From NCBI RefSeq assembly GCF_900496995.4, contig NC_044022.1, positions 18,304,938 to 18,368,937 of the forward strand: a DNA stretch of 64,000 bases. Direction: 5' to 3'. The notes under the pieces were generated by a model. The model did no database searches, was not told the origin of the DNA, and worked only from the letters and a program-made list of their open reading frames with translations. This DNA comes from Aquila chrysaetos chrysaetos (Eukaryota; Chordata; Aves; Accipitriformes; Accipitridae). Position numbers and translations under genes: made by a program. Position 1 is the stretch's first letter, and each line of letters begins with the position of its first letter. Below are positions 13,601-28,600 of the stretch, piece by piece.

Positions 13601-16600
13601 TCTCCAGGAGTCCATCAAAACATCTTTTTCCTTGGGAAAATTCCAACAATCTCTATGAATGATCTTACAGAAAAGTTCAAAAGAGTGTAAGTGTTCTAGA
13701 GAAAGGTTTCACAGCCTGTGATTTATGGATCACTGGAGGTCACTGGTGGCCCTTCAACACTGGTAGATGAAAGATGGTTCAGAAATGAAAACTACAATGT
13801 TGAATTACTGTAAAAACTGAACCATGATTTTGTTTTTCAAAAAGATCATAGAATCATAGAACAGAATCATAGAATGGTTTGGGTTGGAACGGACCTTAAA
13901 GATCACCTGGTTCCAACCCCCCTGCCATGGGCAGAGACATCTTCAAGTAGACCAGGTTGCTCAAAGCCCCATCCAACCTGGCCTTGAACACTGCCAGGGA
14001 TGAGAGGCCGTCCCAGGTTTAACAGCAAAAAAAGAGGAAAACACTCCTCTAGACAAATGTGGCAAGGAGCATTTCAAATTTATTTAGCGAGACAGAGGAA
14101 AAAAAATGAGTAAAAAGAAAAAAAGGATTTCAGATTAGATTCTTTGGACAGAGATAAAATGATAAAACTGGGGAAAATGCTCTTTGACTGTGTACAGAAA
14201 GCAGAGAACAGCAGAGAGACAGAACGTTGTTGCAGAATCCTGCTCTGTGGAACAACAGAAAAGAAAAAGTAGTTGTGGGTTTTGTCTATAACGAGCTAAC
14301 AAGAAAAAAAATAAATCTAAGACGTTCCAACAGTGGCTTTAAGGAGCTCAAGAAGTAGTCAGACTTTTCACTAACAACTCTCTACCATAAAATAATCCCC
14401 TTTATAAATGGGGCTATGAAGAATATGGATGAATATAATGTACTTCTAGGAGCTTTTTAGCAGGGAGACAGCATGGAATTATGGAGTAGTTGTCAGATTT
14501 TCTATTGTTTACATTATGCTTCTACTGTTAAAAGCTTAAATAACACTGAATAGGAAAATTTTCAAAACAGCCAGTCTCAAGTACTTCGTATGGTACTTTA
14601 ATGGAAGTTTTCTGCTCAAACCCAGCAACAGTTGAATAGTTGACTTAAGATCAAGAGTGAGGTACTATTTTTAGCCCAGAGCATTTTTTTACTTTGTTTA
14701 TCTTTTGCAGAAAAATGTATCCCTGGGTAAGTGGCTTGCTGCAGACAGAAAGTAAATTATTTTATCCAGAGCCTTGCAGCACAAGGGACATGGAAATTTT
14801 TATACGCAAACCAGAGTGCCCTTCAGTGTGTGAAGTGTCACACACAGCTAATGTTTGAACAAGCATAGCTTCTTCCCCCACAAGGAAGAAAGAGTAAGAT
14901 AGAAAAAGCTGATAAGAAAATAAAATGTAGAAAAGAAATGAAAAACACAGGAATAGCACAGATAAACCACCCCACATTCAAACCATGCCATTTCCAGTGT
15001 TAAAACAAGGTGTACTGCATTTGAAAATAACTCAGGATGAATGCGTCTAGTGGGATGGGAGACTAGTAGCTGGAGTCATCCTACCAAGTGCCATTACAGT
15101 GCAAGTTTTTAGACTGGACCAAGTCACCTGGGCCCTCTTAATATCAGGGGGGGAAAATAGTTTGTGAGTTCTGTCTGTACAAGAGTAGACAACCACATTT
15201 GGTCAAATGAATCTCATCCTAAAGGTACCTATTTCTACCAATTGCCTTTAAAGGGAGCCTACATTGCTTAAGTCAGACAGAGATGTCTTCTGTTAATTGA
15301 GATGAATCCAGATCTGAGGATAGTGACAATGGCTCATGCTAGGTGCCTCATCTGGTTAACTCCTCATACGGCCAATGAAGTTTCATGCATTAATGGATCA
15401 CAATCTTTCAGCCTTATGATAATTCATCCTGAGAGATGAAAGCAAAGGAGATATGATTAGACCACTTGTAATCATGTAAATCCATACATCCGGCCTGTTA
15501 CAAAACCCACTCAATCCTTCAATATTTATCACAGTATTTCAGGGGCTCAGTGAGATATGAAGGAGATTCAGCAGGAACAGACAGAGAGAAAATGGTAGCC
15601 AATGTGAAAATGAATAGATTCTCTTTTGCACATGAAACGGAAATGTAAAATGCAATTTATTTCCTTGAATGCTTATCACTTTAGAGAATTGTTCTTGCTC
15701 AAGTGTTTTATTATCTTGTTTTTATTGTTATTATCTTTACTATATATTGCAAATAATATTCCACTTATGTCAGTGACACATTCCAACCTTTCTATAAATA
15801 CTAAGGAACTATGAGCCTGGACTGTGTACCACTGATGGGATATTTTGCTATTGATTTTGGTGGGATCAAGATTTTCCCAGCACAGCAATAAGATAAATCC
15901 AATATTATTCAATAATCCAATTTTATCCAACAAACTTGCAGTTTTACATTCTTAGAAAGTCACAAGCAATAGACACTCTGATTCCGTACCTCTTTTGTCA
16001 GATTATACACCAGTTTGTAGAGAAGAGGGGTGCAGTCAACTCTTAATGTGTAGTTACCTGAAAATGAAACAAAAAGACATGGAAATTTTCGCTTCACGTA
16101 CCAGTGGCATTATCTTCTTAATGGATTAAGCCCTGCAGTCCTTTCTTAGACAAACTTCTTGACTCCAAGGCAAGAATTTAGATCTTGCCTCAGAATATGT
16201 ACAGAAATAGACTACCTGGTCACATTGTATAAGCTGCTGCTACTACATGACAATGATGCATTGATTATAGTACATACGCAGTAATGTAGTTAAGCCTTCC
16301 CATAGTTCTAAAATAGGCCTAACTATCCCTCATTAGTTACAAGCCCTTGTCACTCATACGCTCCCTGAAGCTTGTGTTAAACAGAAGGCAATGGTAACAT
16401 CCTACTTTTTGTAGGATGTTAAAAATAAAGTTAGTGCATGCAGGAACTGTGCAGGAGGAAAGACATATTCCCTGCAAGATGTTTTAAGAGTTCAATGCAG
16501 CTTCTTCTCTTATCATAAAGAGTACTTTTTCAACGTTTTTGCAGACTGTATCTGAAAGACAGGCCATCTTCTGAGTAAGAGACTTGCAAGATATTTGGCA

Positions 16601-19600
16601 TTTTATATTTCAGAAGTCTTATCCAAATAGGAGGCAACAAAGATGCAGAGTAATGTTGTGACCTACTGTCTCCTAAACTTCCCCTTTTACCACCATGCTG
16701 TGGCTTCTACACTTTACGCCCATGAGATTTCCACATTACCTGCTGGCTATGTTGAGCTAGGTAGGTATCTCATACCGAAGTTGTCAGTTACAGCAGCAAG
16801 AGCCCCATCCAAAAGAAACTATCACTGCTTTTGAGGCAGGTAGGAACGTAAAGCAGTCTTCTCTATAGACTACAGCCACCGGACAGCAGCTGGGCAAACA
16901 CCTCTGCCCTCAAATACAGACGACAACAACAAAGAGGGGAAGAGGGATGAGAAGGCTGGGACATAATAAAACATGAGCTGACAGATAACACAGCTATTAG
17001 GTTTTGATATGGCTTTAGACCTTTGGGTCATCCTTTGCACAATGTGTACTAACAAGAGGACTAGACTGACAATTACAGAAAACCCCATGATGATGGAAAA
17101 AAACACTAGATAATGTTAATGATGTTTCCAAGGAGAGTCTATATTTGAGAACTGGAAATTAAAGTCACAAAAATGCTCAAAAGGATGACCCACTATTCTT
17201 CTTTTCACTGCTAAAGGACAATGAATAGAAATAATTTGCTGTCCAAAACGTGGCATAAGAAGCGCTGTGGAGAATATATGATGATAAACAAAATAATTGG
17301 CAGAGTACCTGGATGCTATGGCTCTACAGGGGATTTTAATGCTCAGTCAGGTGAAAGATGTCCAAGATACTTAAAACAGTACACTGAATATGGTGTTTTT
17401 TTCCTTATTACATATTTCTTTTCCAGTGGTTTTGCTTTCACATTTTCTTTAACGCATAAAGCAAGAGACATGTTTGAATAATCAAGATTTAGAAGAAAAT
17501 TGTTAAGGCAGCAGCATGTTGGCTGCAAACCAACTAAAAAAATATGTGTTACAATCCATGCTGAGAATATGAAGCAGTTGTAAAGCTATTATTTCATTCG
17601 TGAGATCTTCTAGGCGTGAAATTCTGCTCTACTTTTTACACAGCATGTAGGCTGCATAATTGAAGGAACAGCTCTAACCCTCCCTATACCCCAACTCCAA
17701 CTGAGCATTTAGAAACTGGGTTTGGCTTTTCTTTCTTTCCAATCCTTTTGTGACAGACAAAATTTTCAGCTGACAGGATTAAAAAGAGTTCTTAAATATG
17801 CCTGTTGATACCCATTTTATTCACATACAGTAAGCCCAAGTAAGTTGGGTTTAACATAGGAAGAGGAATGCCCTAAATAACTGAGGTTATGATGCAGGAC
17901 AGCTTCACAGGACTTTACTGACCATTATTTCAGCACAGATAACAGTAAATGAAGTCCTTCTGTAATAAAGTTCAGTATAATTTAAGAAGGATTTTTGTGA
18001 TTTAGGTTATAGTATTGGGCCCAAAATTCAACGCCCAGTTTCTAAGCAGCATTCCTGTATGACAGACTCTTCTCATAATCTGAAGGGCATAGTAAATTGG
18101 ATAATGGTGGATCAGTTTTTTTGTGAAACACTCTTCAGCGCTTGTTTTTCTAGAAGAGCCCTGCCATAATACATATGTAACTCCCTGCACATTCTCCCTG
18201 CTCATATCAATGAACAAAGGTGACCACACTGGCCCAAAGCACCAGAATGGGTCCCAGCCCCACAAAATGTAAGCCTAAGGCCTCGACACAAATTATCTTA
18301 AGATCGTAATAAATTAGCGTCCTAAAATATTATAATTCCAAAGGGAAAAGAGATGGAGCCGCAGGCAGAACAAGGAGAAGTCTGTTATATATTAAAAGTG
18401 TAATTGTAAATTAAAGCTAATGGAGTTAAGAGAGAGTTTCACATTCAGCCTGCTCAGTTCATTAGCACAGAATACTAAACTCCTCCAGAGGAGACATTCT
18501 GGACTCCAGGCACGTGGGCTGCAGCTCATGGATGGCACTATTTGCAACAAGAAAGCAATATGAGAATTTAAATTGTTCTCTCTCTCCACTTAATTCTGCA
18601 TTTGCCACACTTATTTTGAACATCACATTATCTATCTTATGTTTGCCAGCTCTGGATGCAATAAATAATACACAGTGAACTATTAAAATTGACATCTGTG
18701 AAGTAAAGTGAGTTTAAAAATAAAAGACACACCTTCTATAGAAGAATCTGTGTTGACGTAAGCAACTGCCCGTTCCTGGAGGACTCTGGCATTTTCCTGG
18801 GGTTGTAAAAGTGTAATTATCACTTTCAATTAGTGTCATTTAGTCAAGAGCATGTTAAGTGCACTGTTTTTTACAGCATTACCTTTAAGAACCCAGTTAG
18901 GATAAGTAGCATAGTAGATAAGTAACTAATTATATTAATGTTTGAGGAAGGGTCAATAATCTGGGCACATGAAAAGCACTCCTGCTTTCTGGGACTTAAT
19001 TTGTTGTCGAAAACATCCACAAAATGCAGGTGCTGCCTGCTGCATCACACAGGACCAAAATGGAACAGGAAAATTACTGAACGCCATTGTAACAGGGTAA
19101 ATGAAGGTTATACGTGTGTTTTAACTCTGCACTTGCAGTGCTTTTTGAACATGCAACACGTGACTGTGAGGTCAGCCAGAATTCCTCCACAATTTTCATC
19201 CTTAGTTATTCATGTTGCTGTCATTTCTACACTCTTCCATTTCAAAAAGGGATAAGTCAAAGCACTGACATTTCCTATTAAAATGAATTTGACTGACTGT
19301 TTTGAGTCAACCAAGCATTGCTTTCATGTTAAATATATACACACACTTGTTTAATTTTTTGCAAACTCGTAATTATGTTTGAAATTGATATTCTGATCAG
19401 TAAGTGGTATTTTACTAAGTCTTGGGTTTGTGATAGATATTCTAATCAGGTTAGTAATTGTTACTTGATTCATTCATTTTATAACCCAACTAATCATTTG
19501 TAAGTCATGTGAACCAAAAATTGAATTGGCAATTGATAACTTCATAACAAAATTAATATCTTTAAAACAAACAGTGGAGGAGATTCTGCAAAAGAATATG

Positions 19601-22600
19601 AAGGGAGGGAGCAAGCCTGTATATGCATACATGAGGCCTTGCATATATGCAAAAGCATATTTGCAACATAAAGAAATTCCTTCATTTATGAGCAATGGAG
19701 ATTGTCTATGTAACAAAAGGATGTTGCCACAGTTGCACAGTCTTTTTCTTACACAGAAGACAGTGAATATCATGGGTTAATTTTCCTCAAGATTTACTAC
19801 ATGACAGATCTGGCAGCTGCAGAAAACGTGAATGTAAGCTGTGAGGAATGTCTCTAGAGAAACTGAATCTAATTTAGGTGTCAAAGAGTAGGAATGCACA
19901 CCACCCAGATGAAGCAAGAAAAGAATAACATAAAAACATTGAGGTTCAAATATGAATTGTGCTCATGGCTTTCTAACCTAGTAGAGCTGCTGTTTCATGA
20001 AATAATGGATGATAGATTACTAAATATTAAATTATTAAACAAAAAACATTATAGAACAGCAGTAGCAATATGTGAACAAATCAAACATAAAAAGAACTCC
20101 TAATTTATTCATGACTTGCTCAAGAGAAATTGATCTTTTAAGTGTCATTGTTTTATATTCCTCATAGTTAAAACAATTGTTTTTTCTTGATAGCATCTAA
20201 ATATGTGCACAGATACATAGACAAAGAAATCACAAATAAAGTTTTATATACTGTATACTTTTGTTACCAGTGGAGTTCAGGTGGGATGAAACTTTAATGT
20301 CAACTCTTTAAAATCTCTCAGTAAATGATTTTAAAGATAATTTCAATGATGCTTTCTTCATTTAATGTCCCATAAACCAACAGTAAGATGCAGAGAGTCT
20401 ATTGCAGCTGGAAGCCAAACAGTTTATGGGAGAAAGAATTAGTGCAAATCCAAAGGAATAGAAATCTCAGCTTTATTAACAGAAAATGATGGAATACCTT
20501 TGGTGTTTGGGAGCATATTTCTGGTTTGTTCCCTTCTCTGACGTGTCATTTTGCTATGTAATTTTGTGGTTTACGGAAATACATGCCAATAAACTCAAAC
20601 AAAAAGATTAAAATATTTTATTTTACAGATTTAGAAAGCTCTATCCACACATCTAAATATAACCTTGTAAATAAAATTCTAACAGAAGAACAAGACAACA
20701 CATTTCTGTTAAACCATTCAGTACTAATAAATTGACATAGTTCAGCAGAAATGTGTTTCATCAGACAATTTTCTGCCTGCTCTATTTCTAATTTGGATTT
20801 TACAGACAAAGCAATGAAAACTCTTGCAAGACCTATATTTCTTACTGGGGCTGAACAAATCCACTTACAGGGTTAAGAACTGAACATGCCCAACAGGGAA
20901 AGGAAGAGAAGAACATTCAGAACCTCACTTCTGAATTTTCCAACATCTTTCTATCAGGCAGGAATATAGTCAGGGAACCTACTACAGAATTAATCGATTG
21001 TCCTGCCACTGAGACTCTACAATACTAGAAGTTTCACAGGAATTTGGAACTATTCACTCATAGATTACCTACCCTTTCATTTGCCCAAGAGGATTAATTT
21101 CCACACAAAGGGCTTGGTGTGCTTATGGATCACAGGTACATGTGGTCAGTTTTTGTGCCTCAGTTTTATGTCCTGTGCTTTATTTCATAGCCTTGAGGTA
21201 TGACTGAAGGTGTGACACAAATAATGAACATGCTGTGTTTACATGACCTGGACTTTAGTTTATAGAAACTAAGGAACTTCTCAAATAGAAAGTTAGAAAA
21301 TAAACCAATTTAGGTTACATAAAATGCTATCATTCTGTTAAATGAAGGGATAGATTTCCACATAGAGACCACTGAGGGACATTAGCTTTGAATCAGAGTA
21401 GATTTTTAAAAATTAGAAGAGTTAGTGCACTTATGTTGTAAGAAGTTAGGTAGGTAATTTTTATAAATATATGAGGGCCTCACAGCACCTGAAGGAGCCT
21501 GTTGTGCTCCAGTTTTACCTTGAAGATATTGACTGCATCTAGGTATAGATGCCACTGGGTACTGCAGCTGCCTGCAACAGACTTTCAAGTTTTGTTTTCT
21601 TTACACTATTTTTTATTTACCTCAGCCCATTCTGTGGAACCCAATAATCCAAATTCTTCTGCATCCCAGCTAGCAAAAATAATAGTTCGCTTAGGTCTCC
21701 AACCTGCAATCACATAGTTAAACTTGAAAATTCAACTGAAAGTTAAAAAGTCTAGTGAAAGATCACCACAGTTAATTTAAATCACTTTAAAAAAATAGCA
21801 CTTAATTGATATAGCAGTAAAAAAAATCCTCTCTAAACTCCTTAGAGGAACATATTATTGCAGAGGCATTTCTTCCTAATGCAGTAATTTCATTCCACAC
21901 AACTAAGAGGGTACTATTACACTGATGAGAGACGTGAGGGAATAAATTCAGCCAGCTAAGATGCAATGCTACATATGCATCTCTTCAATGAATTTGCATC
22001 TTTCATAATGAAAAATACAACTTTCTGTAGAGGTGAAAAGTTAAATCAACAAAACTACTCATGGGAACATTCAACACAGTTCCTCAAAGATGCTGTTTTC
22101 CATATCCATCATTTTATGTCTATAATAAGTAAGTTACCTTCCATCTTCATTTTACCAAAACTCCGTACAATCTCTTGCAGAACAGCTGCACCCGTAGTTG
22201 GATCGATACCACCAAATACCCAAGAGTCTCTATGACCTCCTAAAATAATATATCTGTCTGGAAACAAACACACAATATCAATCCTTAATTAAAAATGCAT
22301 TTAGGTTACCTGTATTTCCTTTGATTGCATACCTACTTGTGTCAAACAAAATACGAAGTTTAATACCAGTGCTACAAATTTATTTTTTAAGGTAATCTGC
22401 AATCATTCACTTACTCTACTGAAGAATATATATGAAGACAAGAAATATTTTATACATATTTTTCCCCTTAAAAGTCTTTTATATATATGACCTGCTACTA
22501 TCAACAATAGTATGTCGAGGTCCCAAATCATCACTAGTTTTCTGTACTTTGCATTGTGTTAATTTTTGCAAAGGCAAAATGTATGAATGATGTAAGAGGG

Positions 22601-25600
22601 AACCTACTGTAAAATGACAGGCGTTATAAAAAAATTCTCTGACATCTATCATTCTAGCATTCCCATTCAAATATATTCTTGGGAATGCCAATGAAAAACA
22701 GTGTGATGGGAGGGACAGGACAACTATTAAGGGTTTGTCAGATTCCATATTATCCGGCTACCTAAAAAACTTGAAGTTTCTTGCAACATGAGAACAATTT
22801 CACCAAACACAAAATAAAGAAGGAATTAAAATCATCAAGCACCTGATGCTCACCTGGTTCCACAGCTCCTCTGAGGATGCCAATGACATTGTAAATTCGT
22901 GTTATTTTATTGTTTGTATGAACATGCATTCTGACTTTTCTGAAATGAAAAGCAGTATGGAGTAACTATTTCTGACTGAGAAGGCAATAAAAAGTCAATG
23001 TTAGTAACTTGTAAGCCAGAAAGTTTGTGCTTCTGTTCGGTTTTGTGTGTTCAGTACTGGTCTAACCTGTCATGTTGTATCAGTGTCCCATTTTTTATTT
23101 CAGGTTAAGCTGCTGACAGAAAGATGCCTTAGAAACAACCCTATGAAGTGGGCCAATCTATAAACTTTCAAACATTTACAGAATTTATTGAATTGTTATT
23201 TATGGGAATCAATCAGATAATTGTGTATTAGAGGAGTAAACTGAGAAGCATATACAGTAATTAAAAACACATTTGCATTTTGACCAAAATGATAATTGTG
23301 GATATACTTATTTTTATAAAGAACACACTTTGGGTATCTAGCACAATTCCATGTAATAAGATAGAACTTGGAGAGAAGGTCATTAGAAATATTCATCCAG
23401 GAATAAACTGAAATCTCTGTTTAGGACAGCAGATCTAAGTGATCAAGATTTGTCAACCCTCCATCCCACCCACCTCAGTAAAATCCGCTGTGAAATTTTA
23501 TAAAAAGGAAGGAAATTTGAGTATTAGGAGAGCTAAAAATAATGTAGTATTCAGCCCCTCTTAACCTGTAGAATAAACAAAGCATCAAACAAAGCTTTTT
23601 TTGTGTCTGGCAAAACCCCAAGAGTTTCACATTTGAAGTTATCTTTTCAGCAGCAAATCTGCATAGCTGTCAAAATCAAAACCTACTTCAGGACAGCTAC
23701 TGGATCTTTGCCCAGAAAATTACTGATACCAGCGCCTTCAGCTTGCATATACTTGCACACTTTCCATGTGCAAGTGACTTTCTACCTAGACTCAGAAGGT
23801 TCATTTTGATATGGAGCTACTCTGAGAAAGAAGTATATGTAGGATTAGCCATATTTACAAAAACTGTTAGCCTATCAAGTAGGAAGATGTTATAAAGTGC
23901 ATTCAGAAATATGTCCCATGTATATGTTTTGTGGATGAATCATATTGTTTCTTTTCTCACTGTTGCTCTTCAAGACATTCCAAACAGCACCTTAATTATG
24001 TCAAATATGCTTTCTTATTTATTTATTCTTACTTTATTCATTTTCAGCTAGTGTTAAAGCAGAGCAGGAAAGAATAATGATCAATGAAGTCTTTATAAAA
24101 TCATATATTCAGACATACTCTTGTTTTGCCAGAGGTGGAGCAGTGATAGTGATACAGGATTTTTACACACTGTTCATTGTGGTACACTCCCAGTCCTCAC
24201 AGAATAATCTCTCACATAAACCGAAAGTATTTTTACATGAAAAAGTGAGAGAAAAGTGATCTTCAGCTTTATCTATTACAGCTTACCAGTTATAAACAAG
24301 GAAGAATGCTATGACAGTCCCTGACTGCCAGTCAAATCCCTGATCACCAAATGCAATTGTTACATGACTTGGTCTGCTGAAGAGCGACTCTGTTAGTGCT
24401 GAAGACCTGGACACTTGTATTTCTCTGTTAGAGCTGAAAAAATGTAAACCGCAAACATACTATTGCTAATCCAACTGGTCAAAGGCCAGTTCCTCCCAGA
24501 CATATTAGTAAGATATATGTGCTTAGGGCTCTTCCGTCCTGTTGTTCTTCAGGGCTTTCAACCACGGGGCCTACCAGCTTTGGGGAACAGCTGATGGACT
24601 CCCAAATCATTGCCACACTTTACAGCTCTAAGTTCACAGAAACCCTGGGAGGCTTCCAGTGGACAAGGGAAACGTACATAGAAGAGAACTACTGAATTGT
24701 CAGTCCTTCCCTGTTGGACTGGTACAAGCTAGCTGTCCTATTGTCCCCTTGGTCATCAGAAACAGAAAAGAAAGACCAAACTTGAAGTGAGGAGGAACTT
24801 TAGGGTTAATCCAACAGTATTAAAAAATGTCTACTTACTATAGCCATTTTGAAAAGGACCAGTGAAACAATGTCTGAACCTTGAAGTAAGGATTAAAGTT
24901 GGAATGACAGAGCTGGACCTATACCCTCTGAATCTATCCATTGACACTGGGGACACTGAGCAAAACCATAGTTTTGATAATTTATTTTCAAATTCTAATA
25001 ATTATCACCAAGTGTTGCCCATTGAGAAGGAAGTAAATTTCTCCAGAATATCTCTAGATGTACTGTTTCACAGTCTTTTTCTTGCTGAGATTTTTTTTTT
25101 TTTGCAATATTTTATAAATAGGCAAGTGTTAAAACAGACCTTGTAGAAGAGTTGTCTGCAAATCCTGGCCCTATGTTGTAAGACACATTGAGACTTCCCT
25201 TCCAGCTGCTGTCTGGAGCTGCAGGTCCTCCCATTGCACTGTTCAGTGAAAACCAAGACAAATGTAGTTGACCAGTAGGCTAAAACCTTAAATTCCCTTA
25301 ATGATTACTGCACCTAAAACAAGGTGGGTTTACAAAATTCTTAAAAAAATTATGCCAGAAACAGATTGCTTTGAATTTTCCACGTTTTCTGAAGCACACA
25401 CTACTACAAAAGAGTAATAAATACAAGTAATAGCATAGGTTTTACCAACATAGTATAAAAAATTTTGCTGCACATTTGTGAATACTGAATTCTGGTGAGG
25501 AGGACTGATGTATACTCACCGCAATAATACTTCTGCATCATGATATCCAATGGGATGAACTGGGATTTTGGGAATCCCTACACCTTCATTAACTTTATAC

Positions 25601-28600
25601 CTGAAAGTATACTCTGAGAAACCAGAACAAAATGTTAAGTTTATAGTGTTCTTAGCAACTTTCACCAAACTGGAAATACTTTTGAACAATGCAGCCACAT
25701 AGTAGCCATGAGCATGCATGAATTTTTTAATTCTTACATCATTTCTTAGATACTGCTTCTAGGAAACCAAAATGTAATGACAGAACCACAAACCCAATAG
25801 TGCATCTGCACAACTGTGTAAGAGAAATCCCCACATCTGATGCAAGGTTAGATTTGCTGTCCATCCATATTATTAGATCTCCTCAAAGGTGACTGTGGGA
25901 ATACCAAGCTGGTGTGTGAGGTGAAGATGGCCCCTGTGCAGCCTGTGGGCAAGCTGCAGAAGACATCCACAGATGCATTTACCTATGCTGAAGACAGTCA
26001 GTGACTCTCTGAATCTGGTGGGCCAGACACACACAATCTATCCTATTTTTTCAGTAGGTTGTTGTCTTATCTTGTCTTATGCCCCCCAAAATGGTCACAC
26101 AAGCCAGAAGCACCCCTGTATTCCCATCCCATCAGCAGACAGGACTCGCAGGCATCTTAGTTCAGACTGAGTTCAGGATGCCTACAAGGACAAGACAAGC
26201 TCATGGTGCCAAGTTTTGAAAGACTCTAGGCTACTGTTATTTTTACTACAGAAATTTTACTCCCTGTAAAGAGGATTTTAAACTGGTTTTGTGCTTGGAA
26301 TTTAGGATCAGCCAGGAAACATACCTCCAAGCAAAGCTATTACTCCTCTTTGATGGTAGACTATAATCTAGTTTAAACTGGTCCTCTTGAGAAACACAGA
26401 TATTTAAAAATGACTATAAATTCTCAGCCGTTTTCTGCTGCTTCACAGTCTGTAAACTCACTCGTCCTGCTTTTCTAAGAGTTACAAGGCTGAGATCATA
26501 CAAAGAGATTTTCCTAAAAACTTACTTTCCCTGCCTAACTTAAAAGCAACCAGTTGAAATGACATACAGGTAGATCTTAGTCTACAACGGGAAAATTAAA
26601 TACTGCTAAAAATAATTTTAAGCAGCTTTTTTCTTTGCATCTGTATTGAAAATGGATGAATTTCTAGTGCCACAATAACTTTCAGCACCAGTTTATGAAG
26701 TACTTGATGGCCCAGGGTACAGATCTTTCACTCACCTTTTGCAGGATAACCTGGTGTTAGAGGGTCCCCAGCTCCATTCAGGTTTAACACATTCCCACGC
26801 TGGGCTCCTCCACCTGGAAGGTTCCAGCCATCTGGATAAGCATCTACTCCTGGGGCACAGTAGTCAGCAGGGTCTGAATAAAGTATGATCCCTCGGGCTC
26901 CTGCTAATATGGCATTTTTAACCTGTGAAATTATTTGCTTTTAGGAAATGCCTTTTTTTTTTTTTTTTTTAAATGCAGTAATAAATCTGAATGTTGCAAT
27001 TTACTTCCATGGGGAAGTAGCTTTAGAAGTTGTATATATGGAAGAGTGAAAATGACCACAGACTCAGCAGAACAAACCACAGTGAAACACAGCATGTTCA
27101 TTATTAGTGTCACACCTTTAGTCATACCTCAAGGCTATGAAATAAAGCACAGGACATAAAACTTAGGCACAAAACCTGACCACTATCCCCACTGTCCCAC
27201 TATCATCAGTTTTGTCAGAGTTGTTGTCTAAAGTCAGAAGAGTTAGTTATTCAGTCTCTGTGCTCCTTGTCAAATACTTACTTCTTCAAAGTACTGCAGT
27301 TCTATGGATGAAAGGTACTAAAACCCTTGGGTCTACAAACTACTCAGTTCCCTAAGCTAATCTCTTGCAAGAACTGTCTAAGGAGTTTGCCATCATCTCA
27401 GTCTCAGGAGATTAATACATTCTTCTGTTTTTATTGTTTTAAAGTTATTCTTAGAATGCAGTCACAATGGATACATTGCAGACTTCCTTACACTCTTATG
27501 TTCCAATTTACAGCCCTCATTATCTCCCACTGGCTCTATCATGAGCAGTGTCTGACCCACAGAGGAAAAAAGAAAACACAACCCTTACTTTGTTTCCTCT
27601 GAAGATTTTCCCATATCTGGCAATGACAATCTTTCCTGTGCAGGTAATTCCCATTTCACGCTCCAGCTTAAAAAAATCTTCAGTACGGCCATAATTCACA
27701 TATACCAGATCTGCCTGCACAGAAAAAGAAAAGCAGTTTCATGGCAACTGGTCATTCAACAAACACAATATCTGATTTCAGAAATAAACAGTTTTATTCA
27801 CTGTGTATGATACAGTTATTTTTTTGCATTTCTACAAGTGAGATCCAGTGCCCATAAAAATGATAGCAAAAGATATACATAATATTCTATAGGAAGCCTT
27901 GGCTCAAACTGCTGACCTTTCTATATTATCCTGCACTTAACAGCAGCCCTATAAACTGAGTTCGGAACCTAAATCAATGTACTTTGCTAAACTGACAAAA
28001 TTCTGTGGCCATGAAAAAATAGTGGTATTCCTTGCATATGCATACACTCGCTATTATATGATTTCATTTATGCAATGCAGTGATGTCCCTGACTTGTTAC
28101 CCCATGATGAATTATCAGATTGAAGGACTTTTGTAGCCTTTGAAGACATTCACTTAATCCAAAATGTCTTCCAATTTGATTTATATGTTGCTATTTCTAC
28201 TCAAGACTTAAGCAAGTCCTCTCCATATGGTTGAGTAATGTGGAGTAATCTGAGATGTATCCAACATTTTCCATAAAGATAAAAGCTGTTCACTTATTAT
28301 GTGATTCAGAGTTCTAGCAACTTGAGAAATCTTTTTTTGGTAATAGGAGACTTCTAACCTTCACACAATATGTGGCCTACCTGTCCTTAAGTGTTCTCTT
28401 ATACTAATGGTTAATTAAAACTACAACAAATATTTTGAGAAGTTGGAGCAATCTGTCCCAGCAAGTGTTTCACAAAATATGACTTCAGCTAATAATACTC
28501 TTACATAATCTTTTTTCTTACCTCTGGCACTCCTTGTGCTGAAAAAGCATTATATGGTGGTAGTATATCAGTAACATTTTCATACCCCTGTGGAGGTGGT

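Larger units (their letters stand above)
10334..15989 (-). other. NAALAD2 intron 13
   Basis: Longest intron. Contains the solo LTR (12150-12990) and a CR1 3' end (13845-14012). The flanks 10334-12144, 12996-13844 and 14013-15989 show no recognisable gene. Short open frames at 10525-10961 and 11812-12105 have no family features. Confidence 0.6.
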
